A stretch of 64,000 nt of DNA from Leptolyngbya sp. BL0902 (lineage in GTDB: Bacteria > Cyanobacteriota > Cyanobacteriia > Phormidesmidales > Phormidesmidaceae). The notes beneath the pieces are model-generated. The model was not told the origin of the DNA. It saw nothing but the letters and a program-made list of their open reading frames with translations, and searched no databases. This document shows, one piece after another, positions 9,132-16,948 of the stretch (within the stretch, counting starts at the first letter, position 1; each line of letters opens with the position of its first letter). Where the stretch lies: the NCBI RefSeq assembly GCF_016403105.1, contig NZ_CP046155.1, positions 1,736,001-1,800,000 of the forward strand, read 5' to 3'. A program made the position numbers and the translations under genes.

Positions 9132-10106
9132 TTACTTAAACCAAGATGGTGGCAGAAGGAATATTGGGCCTTTAGGATGTACACGAATAGAGTCTTCAAA
9201 GATCTCTGACCATTTCTCAAAACTCTGGGCAAGGTTTTCTTCCTGTTTTGCATCTATAGCCATCATTCCTAAACAGTCTGTCAAGTGAATTCTGGCTCGA
9301 CGACCATCAAAGTTCTTGTAGACACCATCGAGCATCACGTAGAAATCGATAGTCATCACAGATTTAGGGGATTGTGAGACAGGCAAGGGAGAGATACTTT
9401 CTTGATGATTCCAGATGCCTGAGTAAGCGCAAAACTTTGATGGAGCGAACTGTTTAGAGTAAGGGTCAAATACAAAATAGGTGATGGTGCGCTGTCCCCA
9501 CTTATCCCTTGCAGTAGGATCATGGAGAATTTCATGGTTCCATTGCCTCAAATTTAGAAAAATCTCCAAAAAGTCTCCAACAAAGTGGAGCCTTCTATCC
9601 TGGAGATCAAGAACAGATTCAGAAACAGCTATGGCACGAAGGATCTCCGCTTTGATATCCAGGAATTCGTTGACGATAGATTGCTCGGATAGGTGATTGA
9701 TTCTTTTGATATTCTTTGGAGATAGTTGAGGCAAGAGAACCGTTTGAAATGCATTCATCCCGATCTCTCGCATGAGAGCAATCGTATTAGCAGCTAAATT
9801 CCGTCTTCCTCTGGCGACATGGGAGCTAACCATGCTAATAAAGGCATCATTGGTCTGTTGGGCCTGGAAGAGATGGGTTGTCGCAAATTTGGCATGATTC
9901 GCAACTGGATCAGCTCTGCTAACCTCAAATTCAATCCATAGCTTTCTATGATCTTCTTCTCTTTCTAAAAGTACGTCTGCCCTGGATGAATATCCCAGGA
10001 TATCAGACAGTTCTTCTGGCAAGACTTGAACCTCTGAACGACACGACCAACCCGTTGGTAGTTGGCGGCTAAACTCGGTTTGTAGAAAGCTCGTTAGGCG
10101 ACCCAT
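9132..10106 (-). CDS. Hypothetical protein with PD-(D/E)XK nuclease-like core
   Basis: 324 residues, not assigned to a named family. Near residues 40-65 it has SSRADVLLERE followed about a dozen residues later by LWIEFEVSRADPVANHAKFA. This D...ExE spacing on predicted beta strands is what a PD-(D/E)XK (restriction-endonuclease-like) core looks like, though the usual lysine is not in its standard place. The rest is mixed alpha/beta without membrane segments. Its codon use is AT-richer than the surrounding conserved genes, and it lies beside two Uma2 genes and mobile-element debris, suggesting an acquired defence or nuclease gene. Function is inference. Confidence 0.6.
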   Translation of the reverse strand: MGRLTSFLQTEFSRQLPTGWSCRSEVQVLPEELSDILGYSSRADVLLEREEDHRKLWIEFEVSRADPVANHAKFATTHLFQAQQTNDAFISMVSSHVARGRRNLAANTIALMREIGMNAFQTVLLPQLSPKNIKRINHLSEQSIVNEFLDIKAEILRAIAVSESVLDLQDRRLHFVGDFLEIFLNLRQWNHEILHDPTARDKWGQRTITYFVFDPYSKQFAPSKFCAYSGIWNHQESISPLPVSQSPKSVMTIDFYVMLDGVYKNFDGRRARIHLTDCLGMMAIDAKQEENLAQSFEKWSEIFEDSIRVHPKGPIFLLPPSWFK

Positions 10107-10262
10107 CGTAGAGGGGTAATGGTTGTAATGCGCTAATTATATCGCCTGGACAAAAAACACGGGTATGGTCTACTTTTCAACTTCCTCCTTTCTCTCTGGC
10201 ACCCCAACCCGGCTTCCCTCAGACAACTGCGATAATAAACGCAAACCCTCTCTGGCATTGCC

Positions 10263-10634
10263 ATGGCAAAAATCACCCTCGACATCCCAGACGAGCTGAT
10301 CGACCAACTCTCCGAACTAGGCCAGCCTATCGCAGACTGGCTACCCCAGCAGTTGCCCAACCTGCTCACCCAAGGTCGCCAACCCGCCATTCTCCCAGCC
10401 CACATCTACCGCTACATCCTCGACTTTATCGCTAGCGGCCCTACCCCCCAGGAAATCTTAGACTTTCGGCTCACCCCAGCCATGCAAGACCGTCTGCGCA
10501 GCTTAGTGGCTCGCGCCCGCTCCGGTGACCTCATCCCCTCAGAACAAGCCGAACTCGACGAATATGAGCGCATTGATCACATCATTGTCATGCTCAATGC
10601 AGGCCATTTCAGCAACCTGCTGGGGCAAGCATGA
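10263..10634 (+). CDS. Small hypothetical protein coupled to a truncated HNH gene
   Basis: 123 residues beginning MAKITLDIPDELIDQLSELG. That opening resembles the N-terminal strand-helix of ribbon-helix-helix or other small DNA-binding or antitoxin proteins, followed by an acidic helical part (SEQAELDEYERIDHIIVML). Its stop codon overlaps the start codon of the next gene (ATGA), so the two were translationally coupled. The pairing suggests a small regulator or antitoxin-like partner for the HNH protein. This is inference; I do not recognise the family. Confidence 0.6.
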   Translation: MAKITLDIPDELIDQLSELGQPIADWLPQQLPNLLTQGRQPAILPAHIYRYILDFIASGPTPQEILDFRLTPAMQDRLRSLVARARSGDLIPSEQAELDEYERIDHIIVMLNAGHFSNLLGQA

Positions 10635-10786
10635 ACAAAGCCTATATCTCTGTCAGCTTGCGTCGTTTCGTCGAGCAGCGGGCCAACAACCGATGCGAAT
10701 ATTGCCTACTGCCAGGGGCGGCCACCTTCTTCCCTCATGAAATTGACCACGTCATCGCTGAAAAGCACGGGGGCAAGACAGATGTC
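10631..10786 (+). pseudogene. HNH endonuclease gene, truncated
   Basis: The first 50 or so codons encode a typical small HNH endonuclease of the cyanobacterial type: RRFVEQRANNRCEYCLL, then HEIDHVIAEKHGG. The second half, which should carry the other two zinc cysteines and the final histidine/asparagine, is missing. From about 10787 the reading frame enters sequence belonging to a phage-type integrase on the opposite strand. The open frame continues to 11179, but those residues are not HNH-like. The gene is therefore broken. Confidence 0.75.
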
Positions 10787-11137
10787 TCTTGCGGTACAAC
10801 TCCCACAGATCGTCAATTCGCCTTGGTTCAGCCACTTTCTGAACCACCTCCGGCTTCGGAAACAGGCGATATTTTTCTTTGGTGGGGTCAAAGGTGCCAT
10901 TCTTCAGATCCACCGCCAGCAACTCAGCCCGGTTTTCTGGGCCAACTCTCGATGCGTCGGCGTATCCTTGGCCCCGATGTAGCAGTAGTCCGCCTTGCCC
11001 TGGTACGTCCAGTAAAGCCGCAGCCATCCATGGCTCACGCCGATAGACACGCTCCCCTTTGGAGCCTTACGACGTCGTTGACGCTTTTCTGGGTGGACAG
11101 TATCGGCAGAAACCTCAAAAGTCGCTCTGTTCAACAC
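10787..11137 (-). pseudogene. Tyrosine recombinase/integrase N-terminal fragment, frameshifted
   Basis: Read on the minus strand, the first part gives KAPKGSVSIGVSHGWLRLYW and YCYIGAKDTPTHRELAQK. After a frame change near 10960 it gives LKNGTFDPTKEKYRLF and DDLWELYRKRHLS. This is the arm-DNA-binding N-terminal domain of a phage-like integrase (DUF3596 type). The core-binding and catalytic domains are absent, because the sequence runs directly into the HNH gene. Both the frameshift and the missing C-terminus make it non-functional. Confidence 0.75.
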
Positions 11138-11210
11138 GTTGGGCCATGGAACTCAATTATCCTAATCGCATCCGGATAATGAGTACTCCTGTATCTATCC
11201 ATACCTCTCG

Positions 11211-11289
11211 GTGACGGCTTAATGAGAATTTCAGATTCCCAAAAACAACAATGCGTAAGGGCTAGAGTCCTTACGCATCAAAAGGTTTA
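11211..11289. repeat. 79-bp direct repeat, copy A (duplicated tRNA-Val terminator)
   Basis: This copy matches 12408-12486 over 79 bases with a single difference, T versus C, in the left hairpin arm. It contains a perfect 10-bp inverted repeat (ATGCGTAAGG at 11251 and CCTTACGCAT at 11269). The other copy is the terminator region of tRNA-Val, so copy A looks like the far att-type boundary of an inserted segment. Confidence 0.85.
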
Positions 11290-11316
11290 CGGACAGAGCA
11301 AGGGCGATGAGAGGGT

Positions 11317-11496
11317 TTATCGATCTGGCGAAATTTGGCTTCGTGTCTGAGGCTCTTGATGCCCCTGACTGTGTTGCTCAACGAAGTCGAGAATATGGCG
11401 ATTAGCGTCTTCAGTATGGATTGGAATGGGCAGGGTCTCTGGCCCAGTGGCATCGTAGCTGGCTAGAAGCCAGTCGCCCAAATTTTTTGTGCTCAA
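11317..11496 (-). CDS. Possible small protein, divergent from the toxin-antitoxin pair
   Basis: A 59-codon frame starting at a TTG. It has a plausible protein-like composition (GDWLLASYDATGP, PIPIHTEDANRHILDFVEQH). There is no ATG and no clear ribosome binding site. It could be a fragment of a larger gene lost during rearrangement. It lies inside the segment bounded by the 79-bp repeats. I do not recognise it. Confidence 0.25.
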   Translation of the reverse strand: MSTKNLGDWLLASYDATGPETLPIPIHTEDANRHILDFVEQHSQGHQEPQTRSQISPDR

Positions 11497-11564
11497 GCCC
11501 TGGCCTCATCACCACAATCCTTGGGGCTAAACTTAAAGCAGAATCCCTATCAGCCCTGAGTGCG

Positions 11565-11828
11565 ATGACCAAGACCAACGTTGTCAGCATTACCCAAGCA
11601 CGTCAGTTTGCCTTCCCGCCCGAAGTCCTCGCCACCCTAGAGCCAGGAGACGAGTATCTGCTGTGGCAAACAGACGACACGATTGTGCTGAAGAAGATTA
11701 CCCAGCCCCTCTCCTTCGATGCCTTGTTTCAGCGCATTGAAGCCCTTGGCCCTGATCCCGATCAACCCACAGAGGCCGAAATCTGTGCCATTGTAAAAAC
11801 CATTCGCCATGACCGAGCCCAAGCTTAA
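11565..11828 (+). CDS. AbrB/MazE-like antitoxin
   Basis: 87 residues. The N-terminal half is a short beta-rich module (VVSITQARQFAFPPEV, LEPGDEYLLWQTDDTIVLKK) typical of swapped-hairpin AbrB-type antitoxin DNA-binding domains. The C-terminal half is acidic and helical and would bind the toxin. It overlaps the downstream PIN toxin gene by 20 bases, the classic toxin-antitoxin arrangement. The ATG at 11565 is chosen because the DNA-binding module starts there; upstream in-frame codons do not look coding. It would be expected to autorepress the pair. Confidence 0.75.
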   Translation: MTKTNVVSITQARQFAFPPEVLATLEPGDEYLLWQTDDTIVLKKITQPLSFDALFQRIEALGPDPDQPTEAEICAIVKTIRHDRAQA

Positions 11829-12249
11829 TGTCGTGCTCGACACCAACGTTTGGGTTTCGGCCCTGCTGTTTGGTGGGCAACCAGCTCGTCTGGTTCAACT
11901 CGCTCGCGATGGCCAAGTGCAACTTTGTATGTCTCAAGCCTTGCTGAGCGAGTTGGCTGATGTACTGCGCTATCCCAAATTCCAATCTCGCCTACAGCGT
12001 ATCGGCACAACTCCAGAATCGCTGCTCATCAACATCTCGCGACTAGCCTCCTTTGGCACAAAGGTTGTCTCCATCGATGTGCCAGAGCTGCGGGATCTTG
12101 ACGATAAAATTGTGCTTGAAGCGGCCATTGCGGCCCAAGCGGTGGCCATTGTTTCTGGCGACGACGATCTTTTGGTGCTCAAAAGTGTTGCGGACATCCC
12201 TATCCTGACCGTTAAAGCATTTCTAGCCTGCTACTTCCCAGATTGGTAA
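11809..12249 (+). CDS. PIN-domain toxin (putative ribonuclease)
   Basis: 146 residues of the COG1569/TIGR00305 PIN family. The acidic metal-binding residues are in place: LDTNVWVSALL near the N-terminus, LSELADVL, LRDLDDKIVLEAA, and SGDDDLLVL near residue 120. Such proteins are predicted Mg-dependent RNases that block translation when the antitoxin is lost. It overlaps its antitoxin gene by 20 bases. The pair is enclosed by two 79-bp direct repeats, which suggests it moved as, or was left from, an integrated segment. Confidence 0.87.
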   Translation: MTEPKLNVVLDTNVWVSALLFGGQPARLVQLARDGQVQLCMSQALLSELADVLRYPKFQSRLQRIGTTPESLLINISRLASFGTKVVSIDVPELRDLDDKIVLEAAIAAQAVAIVSGDDDLLVLKSVADIPILTVKAFLACYFPDW

Positions 12250-12407
12250 GTTCATACCCGCGAGAGCAGCACATGGCTACTCTTTGTGGGAGGCCGTAGA
12301 GAACCCTCGCGGCACCAGCAACCTTTCCTCCTGCGATACATCGCCCCTTGGCTCACAATGAATCCCACCACTAGGGGTCAGTGAAACAGGATGATCAAAC
12401 CTACTCA

Positions 12408-12486
12408 GTGACGGCTTAATGAGAATTTCAGATTCCCAAAAACAACAATGCGCAAGGGCTAGAGTCCTTACGCATCAAAAGGTTTA
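12408..12486. repeat. 79-bp direct repeat, copy B (beside tRNA-Val)
   Basis: This is the partner of 11211-11289. It begins six bases beyond the 3' end of the tRNA-Val gene and includes that gene's terminator. The tRNA 3' end itself is not duplicated in copy A, so this is not a standard within-tRNA attachment site. Confidence 0.85.
12433..12475 (-). terminator. Rho-independent terminator of tRNA-Val
   Basis: On the minus strand a 10-bp stem (ATGCGTAAGG with CCTTGCGCAT, one G-U pair) and an 8-base loop are followed by TTGTTGTTTTTGGG. The position just beyond the tRNA 3' end fits its terminator. Confidence 0.7.
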
Positions 12487-12491
12487 GAGTA

Positions 12492-12563
<72 letters not shown>

Positions 12564-12705
12564 GTCGGTTCTATAAGGTAGCACAGGATGCGGTTTGAAC
12601 TCAACCAATTTCGCCATTTTTTTGACCAGGCTACGAGGGGGATGTCACCCCTATAGCAGTGGGCTAGGTTGCCCGCTTGGCTTATTGAGCGATACGGCCT
12701 TCTAT

Positions 12706-13176
12706 TTAAGCGATATCCGATGGAGTGGGCGGAGCTTGGGTTTGGGTGAGCTGAGCCTGGACGAGGGCTTCGAGATCTTGGCGGCGCACTTCAATGCCTT
12801 GCCCCTGTTGACCAGGCACTTCGCAGAAAATTAGGCTGTCGATGGGCTTCATAGCCAGCAGTTGGAACAGGATATTAATGACGGGAACGGGTAGGGCCAT
12901 CACCTGGGGATCTTTTATGGTGGCTTGGCTGGCGGCGGCGTCTTGCAGGGTGGGATAGGCGTAGACGACATTTTTGCGCGCGGCAGGCTGGGTGCGGTTC
13001 GTGAGGGTGGTCATCACCCAGCTTTGCTCTAGGTTTTGCAGGATGTAGTACTGGGGATGCTGAAGCTGGACGGCAATGGCTTTTAGCACCGGAGCAATAG
13101 CAGCGACAGCATCCGGGTTAATCAGATGGCTGGGGGTGTTTTGGATGAGGTCGGTAATTTGGTTGTCGAGGGTCAT
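12706..13176 (-). CDS. Conserved hypothetical protein, divergent from hetZ
   Basis: 156 residues and soluble, with no signal peptide or membrane segment. The N-terminus is helical (DNQITDLIQNTPSHLINPDAV). A central part with strand-like segments (YYILQNLEQSWVMTTL, NVVYAYPTLQDA) is followed by ALPVPVINILFQLLAMKP and a Q/P-rich tail. It looks like a cyanobacterial hypothetical family, but I cannot name it. It is transcribed away from hetZ, sharing an upstream region of about 275 bases. Confidence 0.65.
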   Translation of the reverse strand: MTLDNQITDLIQNTPSHLINPDAVAAIAPVLKAIAVQLQHPQYYILQNLEQSWVMTTLTNRTQPAARKNVVYAYPTLQDAAASQATIKDPQVMALPVPVINILFQLLAMKPIDSLIFCEVPGQQGQGIEVRRQDLEALVQAQLTQTQAPPTPSDIA

Positions 13177-13451
13177 GGAGAGTAGGGCGCTAGGGGGAGA
13201 TCGATAGTTCTACGGAGAGATGTTAGACTTGGCCTAGGGAATAATCCAGAAGAAACCTTGCTGCCCACGGGATGGAGTGGGGTTCCTCTGCCGTCATCAG
13301 TATAGAGTAGCGCTGTCGGTTCAAGATGGTAGCCACGGCAGGGGGCGCATCTACACAGCCTGCATACCTTGGGATATCGCACGATGGGGTATCTCGCTTT
13401 GGGGTATTGATCATCAAAAATGACCCAGCGATCTGTGTTGGTTTGGGGGTA

Positions 13452-14591
13452 ATGCGCTTGAGCCAGGAAAGTTGCGTGCTGTCGGCGGATGCATTCGCTC
13501 AGGATTTGTGGGACGAGCTGCGGGAAAAAACCAGCGCGGCGGAGGGGGTGTGCTGGGCGGTGGCTAATCGGATTAGCCAGGAAGTGCAGCGCATCTGCCG
13601 GGAAAGCGACCGTATTCAGTCCTCTGGGGAGGTGGCGGTGTGGGCCAAGACCCTGGGCAAGCATCGCCTCGATCAATGCCTCCGCTACTACCACCTTGGA
13701 TCGCGGCAGGGGCGTGTGGAACTGCACAGTACGCTCAGTTCCATGGTGTATCGCCACATGACGCTCCCCCAAACCCAGACGAGCTACCAGGCTCGGATAG
13801 CACTGATTGAAGATTTTTTGCAGGGCTTCTACGTAGAAGCCCTGAGTGCCTTTCGGCGTGAGAGCCAACTCACGGATCACTATCAGCCGCGTACTCTCTT
13901 GGAATTAGCAGAGTATATGGCCTTTGCGGAGCGCTACGGCAAGCGTCGGATTCCGCTACCGGGGAACCGCAGCCAACAGTTGATTGTGCTGCGGGTACAA
14001 ACCTTTATCCGTCAGCAGCCGCCGGAGTTGGCCATTGATATCACCCAGGCCATTGATTATGGTGGCGAGGCCGACGATCTGCGCCCCATGGCCTCCCACC
14101 AGCGCATCCGGGAGGAACTGCTGGCCCAGGGAGAAGAACCACCGGATCACTCCCTGCGGGATACGGTGATTGATCGGCTGATGGCGTACCTCAAGGAGCG
14201 AAATCAAGAGGATTGCGCCGATTACTTTACCCTGCGCCTACTAGACCTGCCCGCTCAGGAGATTGAAGATCTTTTACACCTCACCCCCCGCCAGCGCGAC
14301 TATCTTCAGCAGCGCTTCAAGTACCACCTGCTACGCTTTGCCCTCTCTCACCATTGGCAACTGGTGCACGAGTGGCTAGGGGTGGGCCTAGAAACCAACC
14401 TTGGCCTCACGCAGCCTCAGTGGCAGCAGTGGCACCACACCCTAACGGCCCAGCAGGCCGAGCTGTTACGCCTCAAGCAGTCGGGCATGGGCGATGGAGA
14501 AGCGGCTAAACAACTGGGCCTCACGGCCACCCAACTCCAGAAACAGTGGACTACATTATTGGCACAGGCCTGGGAAATTCGTAATCTTTAG
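13452..14591 (+). CDS. hetZ: HetZ-family protein
   Basis: About 379 residues from the ATG at 13452. HetZ is a DNA-binding regulator of early heterocyst differentiation in Anabaena; homologues are kept in filamentous cyanobacteria that form no heterocysts. Recognisable family blocks are LWDELREKTSAAEGVCWAVA, the CLRYYHLGSRQGRVELHSTL block, SYQARIALIEDFLQGFYVEA and TLLELAEYMAFAERYGKRRI. The C-terminal part (LTPRQRDYLQQRFKYHLLRF, then LKQSGMGDGEAAKQLGLT) looks like a sigma-factor-type helix-turn-helix. An earlier in-frame start at 13326 would add 42 residues that do not look conserved. The adjacent patU gene supports the call. Confidence 0.8.
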   Translation: MRLSQESCVLSADAFAQDLWDELREKTSAAEGVCWAVANRISQEVQRICRESDRIQSSGEVAVWAKTLGKHRLDQCLRYYHLGSRQGRVELHSTLSSMVYRHMTLPQTQTSYQARIALIEDFLQGFYVEALSAFRRESQLTDHYQPRTLLELAEYMAFAERYGKRRIPLPGNRSQQLIVLRVQTFIRQQPPELAIDITQAIDYGGEADDLRPMASHQRIREELLAQGEEPPDHSLRDTVIDRLMAYLKERNQEDCADYFTLRLLDLPAQEIEDLLHLTPRQRDYLQQRFKYHLLRFALSHHWQLVHEWLGVGLETNLGLTQPQWQQWHHTLTAQQAELLRLKQSGMGDGEAAKQLGLTATQLQKQWTTLLAQAWEIRNL

Positions 14592-14615
14592 TATCCGGAT
14601 AGACGGATTGGGGCG

Positions 14616-15563
14616 ATGAATAGAGACTCAGATATCATGAAAGCCATCCTGCTGAAGCTGCTGTTTGAAGCGGTTCCGGCGGAGAATCCCCCATCAGAAG
14701 AGGATAACTTGGGTTTTCAAGACCCCTGGCCCCATCCCCTCACCATCGATGATGTATCGGCCTATTCCCATGGTGCAGACCCCAACGCCGTTTTCGACCC
14801 TGGAGATCATCCCGTCGTGCAAACTCAATTTGAGGCTCTTTTAAAGCGTCGCCTAAGCCAAGATATTGCCCAACATCCACCGCTGTTTCCGTGGGAACAG
14901 GCGCTACAAGATTACCCTGATCACCTGCGATCTGAGGCAGACCTCACCACTCTGTGGCTAGACCACCTGCGAACCCTAGAAGTTCCCGCTAACTTTCCAG
15001 AGGAGGTGCTGACAGAACTGTTTGGCCACTGCCAGCGGGTTGCCCGCCAGACGGCCCAACTAGGACGGCAACTGGTGGAGGCTGTCGAGGATCTCTTTCC
15101 TAACCAACCCCAGACCCTAGTCTACGTTGCGGGCCTGGTGGCAAGGCCCAACGCCCGATCCGCCACCACCGAAGCCATCAGCAGCCTAGACTACACCACC
15201 GCCTCCACCCAGCAGCAAATTGCCCTCACCATGCTGGCCGCTCGCAGCATTTTTGAGGCGCTGTCCCTGGTGGTTTCGCCCCTCACTCCCAGCCTCACCC
15301 GCACCTGGACAACCACCGACGGCCCCCTCAGCGTGACCGCCTCTCGGTTGACGGATACCCTCCTAGAGATTCGCGCCGAGCTTCCGGCAGCGGGGGCCGT
15401 CACGCTCACGGGGCTCAGCGATACCCTCCACGCCGACCGCTCTAGTCCGGGGGATTTGATTCTGCAACTGACCCATCCCCATCCCCAAACCCCCTACGTC
15501 CTAGAGGTTAGCCTGGGGCAAGAGATGTCCCCCCTACGGTTCCAGATTGTGGTCGAAGCCTAG
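14616..15563 (+). CDS. patU: PatU-family protein
   Basis: 315 residues, 24 bases after hetZ in the same direction. In Anabaena, patU genes lie directly downstream of hetZ and affect heterocyst pattern. The protein begins with a helical part, then has an acidic low-conservation middle (DDVSAYSHGADPN) and an NFPEEVLTELFGHCQRVARQ segment. The C-terminus is beta-rich and carpet-like (SVTASRLTDTLLEIRAELPA, LEVSLGQEMSPLRFQIVVEA). The assignment rests on this arrangement and on the hetZ neighbour; the biochemical role is unknown. An alternative ATG lies seven codons in, at 14637. Confidence 0.7.
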   Translation: MNRDSDIMKAILLKLLFEAVPAENPPSEEDNLGFQDPWPHPLTIDDVSAYSHGADPNAVFDPGDHPVVQTQFEALLKRRLSQDIAQHPPLFPWEQALQDYPDHLRSEADLTTLWLDHLRTLEVPANFPEEVLTELFGHCQRVARQTAQLGRQLVEAVEDLFPNQPQTLVYVAGLVARPNARSATTEAISSLDYTTASTQQQIALTMLAARSIFEALSLVVSPLTPSLTRTWTTTDGPLSVTASRLTDTLLEIRAELPAAGAVTLTGLSDTLHADRSSPGDLILQLTHPHPQTPYVLEVSLGQEMSPLRFQIVVEA

Positions 15564-15641
15564 GCCCCTAGACCAGCCGATCTCAGGAGGTAGGCTAGGG
15601 TGAACCCCAATCTTGATTGCTCCGGCCCCGGCCTGGGGTGC

Positions 15642-15685
15642 GTAGTATCAAGGGGTGATTTCAGCAGGGTAGTATCAAGGGGGTG
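15642..15685 (+). promoter_or_regulatory. Two direct repeats upstream of gvpK
   Basis: The motif GTAGTATCAAGGGGTG occurs at 15642-15657, and GTAGTATCAAGGGGGTG at 15669-15685, spaced 27 bases start to start. The second ends 15 bases before the gvpK ATG. They could be a regulator binding site or a transposition-type duplication. Confidence 0.4.
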
Positions 15686-15700
15686 GTCTAAACTAGGAGT

Positions 15701-16171
15701 ATGACCACTGATGTGCCCGACTCTACCCCATTCCCTGACATCGCTCTACAGCCCTCGTCCAAGGCCGATGCTGGCCTAGCGCCGCTGCTGCTGACGGTGA
15801 TCGAGCTGGTGCGTCAGCTCATGGAGGCTCAGGTGATCCGACGCATGGAGGGAGGCGACCTCAGCGACGATGATTTAGACCGAGCCTCGGAAAGCCTCAC
15901 CAAGCTGGAGGAGCAGGTGGTCAAGCTTTGCGATATTTTTGAGGTCGATCCTGCGGATCTTAATATTGATCTAGGAGAAATTGGTACCCTCTTGCCCAGG
16001 GCAGGGCATTACTACCCCGGTGAAGTCTCCCAAAGTCCGACGATTCTGGAGTTGTTGGATCGTCTTCTGGATACAGGGGTGGTGGTGGAGGGCAATGTGG
16101 AGCTTGGTATGGCGCAGCTCAACCTGATCCACGCCAAGCTGCGCCTAGTGCTCACGTCTAAGCCAATTTAG
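15701..16171 (+). CDS. gvpK: Gas vesicle protein GvpK
   Basis: 156 residues. GvpK is a minor, essential accessory protein of gas vesicle assembly. The hallmark blocks are present: GLAPLLLTVIELVRQLMEAQ, IRRMEGGDLSDDDLDRA, LCDIFEVDPADLNIDLGEIG and the C-terminal ILELLDRLLDTGVVVEGNVE with LNLIHAKLRLVLTS. The length and both halves match complete cyanobacterial GvpK. No other gvp gene is in this window, which is unusual because gvp genes normally cluster. GGAG precedes the ATG. A short repeated motif sits just upstream. Confidence 0.9.
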   Translation: MTTDVPDSTPFPDIALQPSSKADAGLAPLLLTVIELVRQLMEAQVIRRMEGGDLSDDDLDRASESLTKLEEQVVKLCDIFEVDPADLNIDLGEIGTLLPRAGHYYPGEVSQSPTILELLDRLLDTGVVVEGNVELGMAQLNLIHAKLRLVLTSKPI

Positions 16172-16211
16172 GGTGCGGTCGTCGTCAAGATCACTAAGGT
16201 AGAGACAACTA

Positions 16212-16238
16212 AGGGGGTAGGCCGTTAGCTTACCCCCT
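16212..16238. terminator. Hairpin between convergent genes
   Basis: A perfect 8-bp inverted repeat (AGGGGGTA and TACCCCCT, 11-base loop) lies between the ends of gvpK and the gene at 16335. The U tract is weak on both strands, so it is a possible bidirectional terminator. Confidence 0.45.
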
Positions 16239-16334
16239 GATTGAGGCCAAACCCCTCTGCCTTGGCTGGGTTTGCCATCCATTCCTTCCCGTATCCACCT
16301 AGGCGTATCTCCTGGGAGAAACCTAGGCTAAGTG

Positions 16335-16901
16335 CTAAAAATCATCCTCGTCCACGGGGCTGGGGGAGGTTGGCATTGCCATCGGATTAGCCTGGGTAGG
16401 GGGCTCCACAACCGGGGTGGCAGGAGCATCCATGGTCGGGGCGGGGGAGGTCGCTGGGGCTGGGGCTGAAGAAACCGCAGGCGCAGACGGTGCAACGGGT
16501 GCTGCTGCCGGAGCTACCGGGGCTGCCTTGGGCGCTGAGGCTGCCGGAGTGGAGGCAGGCAAACCCAGTTGTTGACGGGCTTGGCTGAGCAAATAGGCCG
16601 AACCTGATTTGATGGTATCCAGCAGGGCCGCCCCCGTGGTTTCCATGGATAGCGGCTCAGCATCAGCGCTTTTGGTGCTGAAGTTGGTGTACCAAACTCG
16701 CGTCCGGCTTCCTAGGCTGATGGAATTGCGGTAGAACCACTCTCCCCCCACAAAGGTGAGGCAAATCACCAGCCACAACAACAGCCCGGTAGCTCGCAGG
16801 ATCTCCCAGGTGCGGGTGAGCATTTTTTTATAGATCTCGCCCGTTTCGCCAGAAAAGACCAGTTGGCCGACAACATTGGCCTGTTCTTTAATTTTATCCA
16901 T
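16335..16901 (-). CDS. Single-pass membrane protein with Ala/Pro-rich tail
   Basis: 188 residues. The N-terminus (KIKEQANVVGQLVFSGETGE) leads into a membrane helix at about 37-53 (LLLWLVICLTFVGGEWFY). The region after residue 115 is low-complexity alanine/proline and ends in acidic VDEDDF. A similar N-terminal half seems to recur in cyanobacteria, but no function is known to me. The gene converges on gvpK. AGGAGG lies a few bases before the ATG. Confidence 0.65.
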   Translation of the reverse strand: MDKIKEQANVVGQLVFSGETGEIYKKMLTRTWEILRATGLLLWLVICLTFVGGEWFYRNSISLGSRTRVWYTNFSTKSADAEPLSMETTGAALLDTIKSGSAYLLSQARQQLGLPASTPAASAPKAAPVAPAAAPVAPSAPAVSSAPAPATSPAPTMDAPATPVVEPPTQANPMAMPTSPSPVDEDDF

Positions 16902-16948
16902 CGAAGATAGTCCTCCTAAAGGTCGATGTATATAGGGACTTCAGCCGA

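Noticed and set aside
13173-13880. 235-codon open frame opposite the start of hetZ
   Set aside because: It overlaps conserved hetZ codons and its composition is not protein-like; only the end toward 13173 lies outside hetZ.
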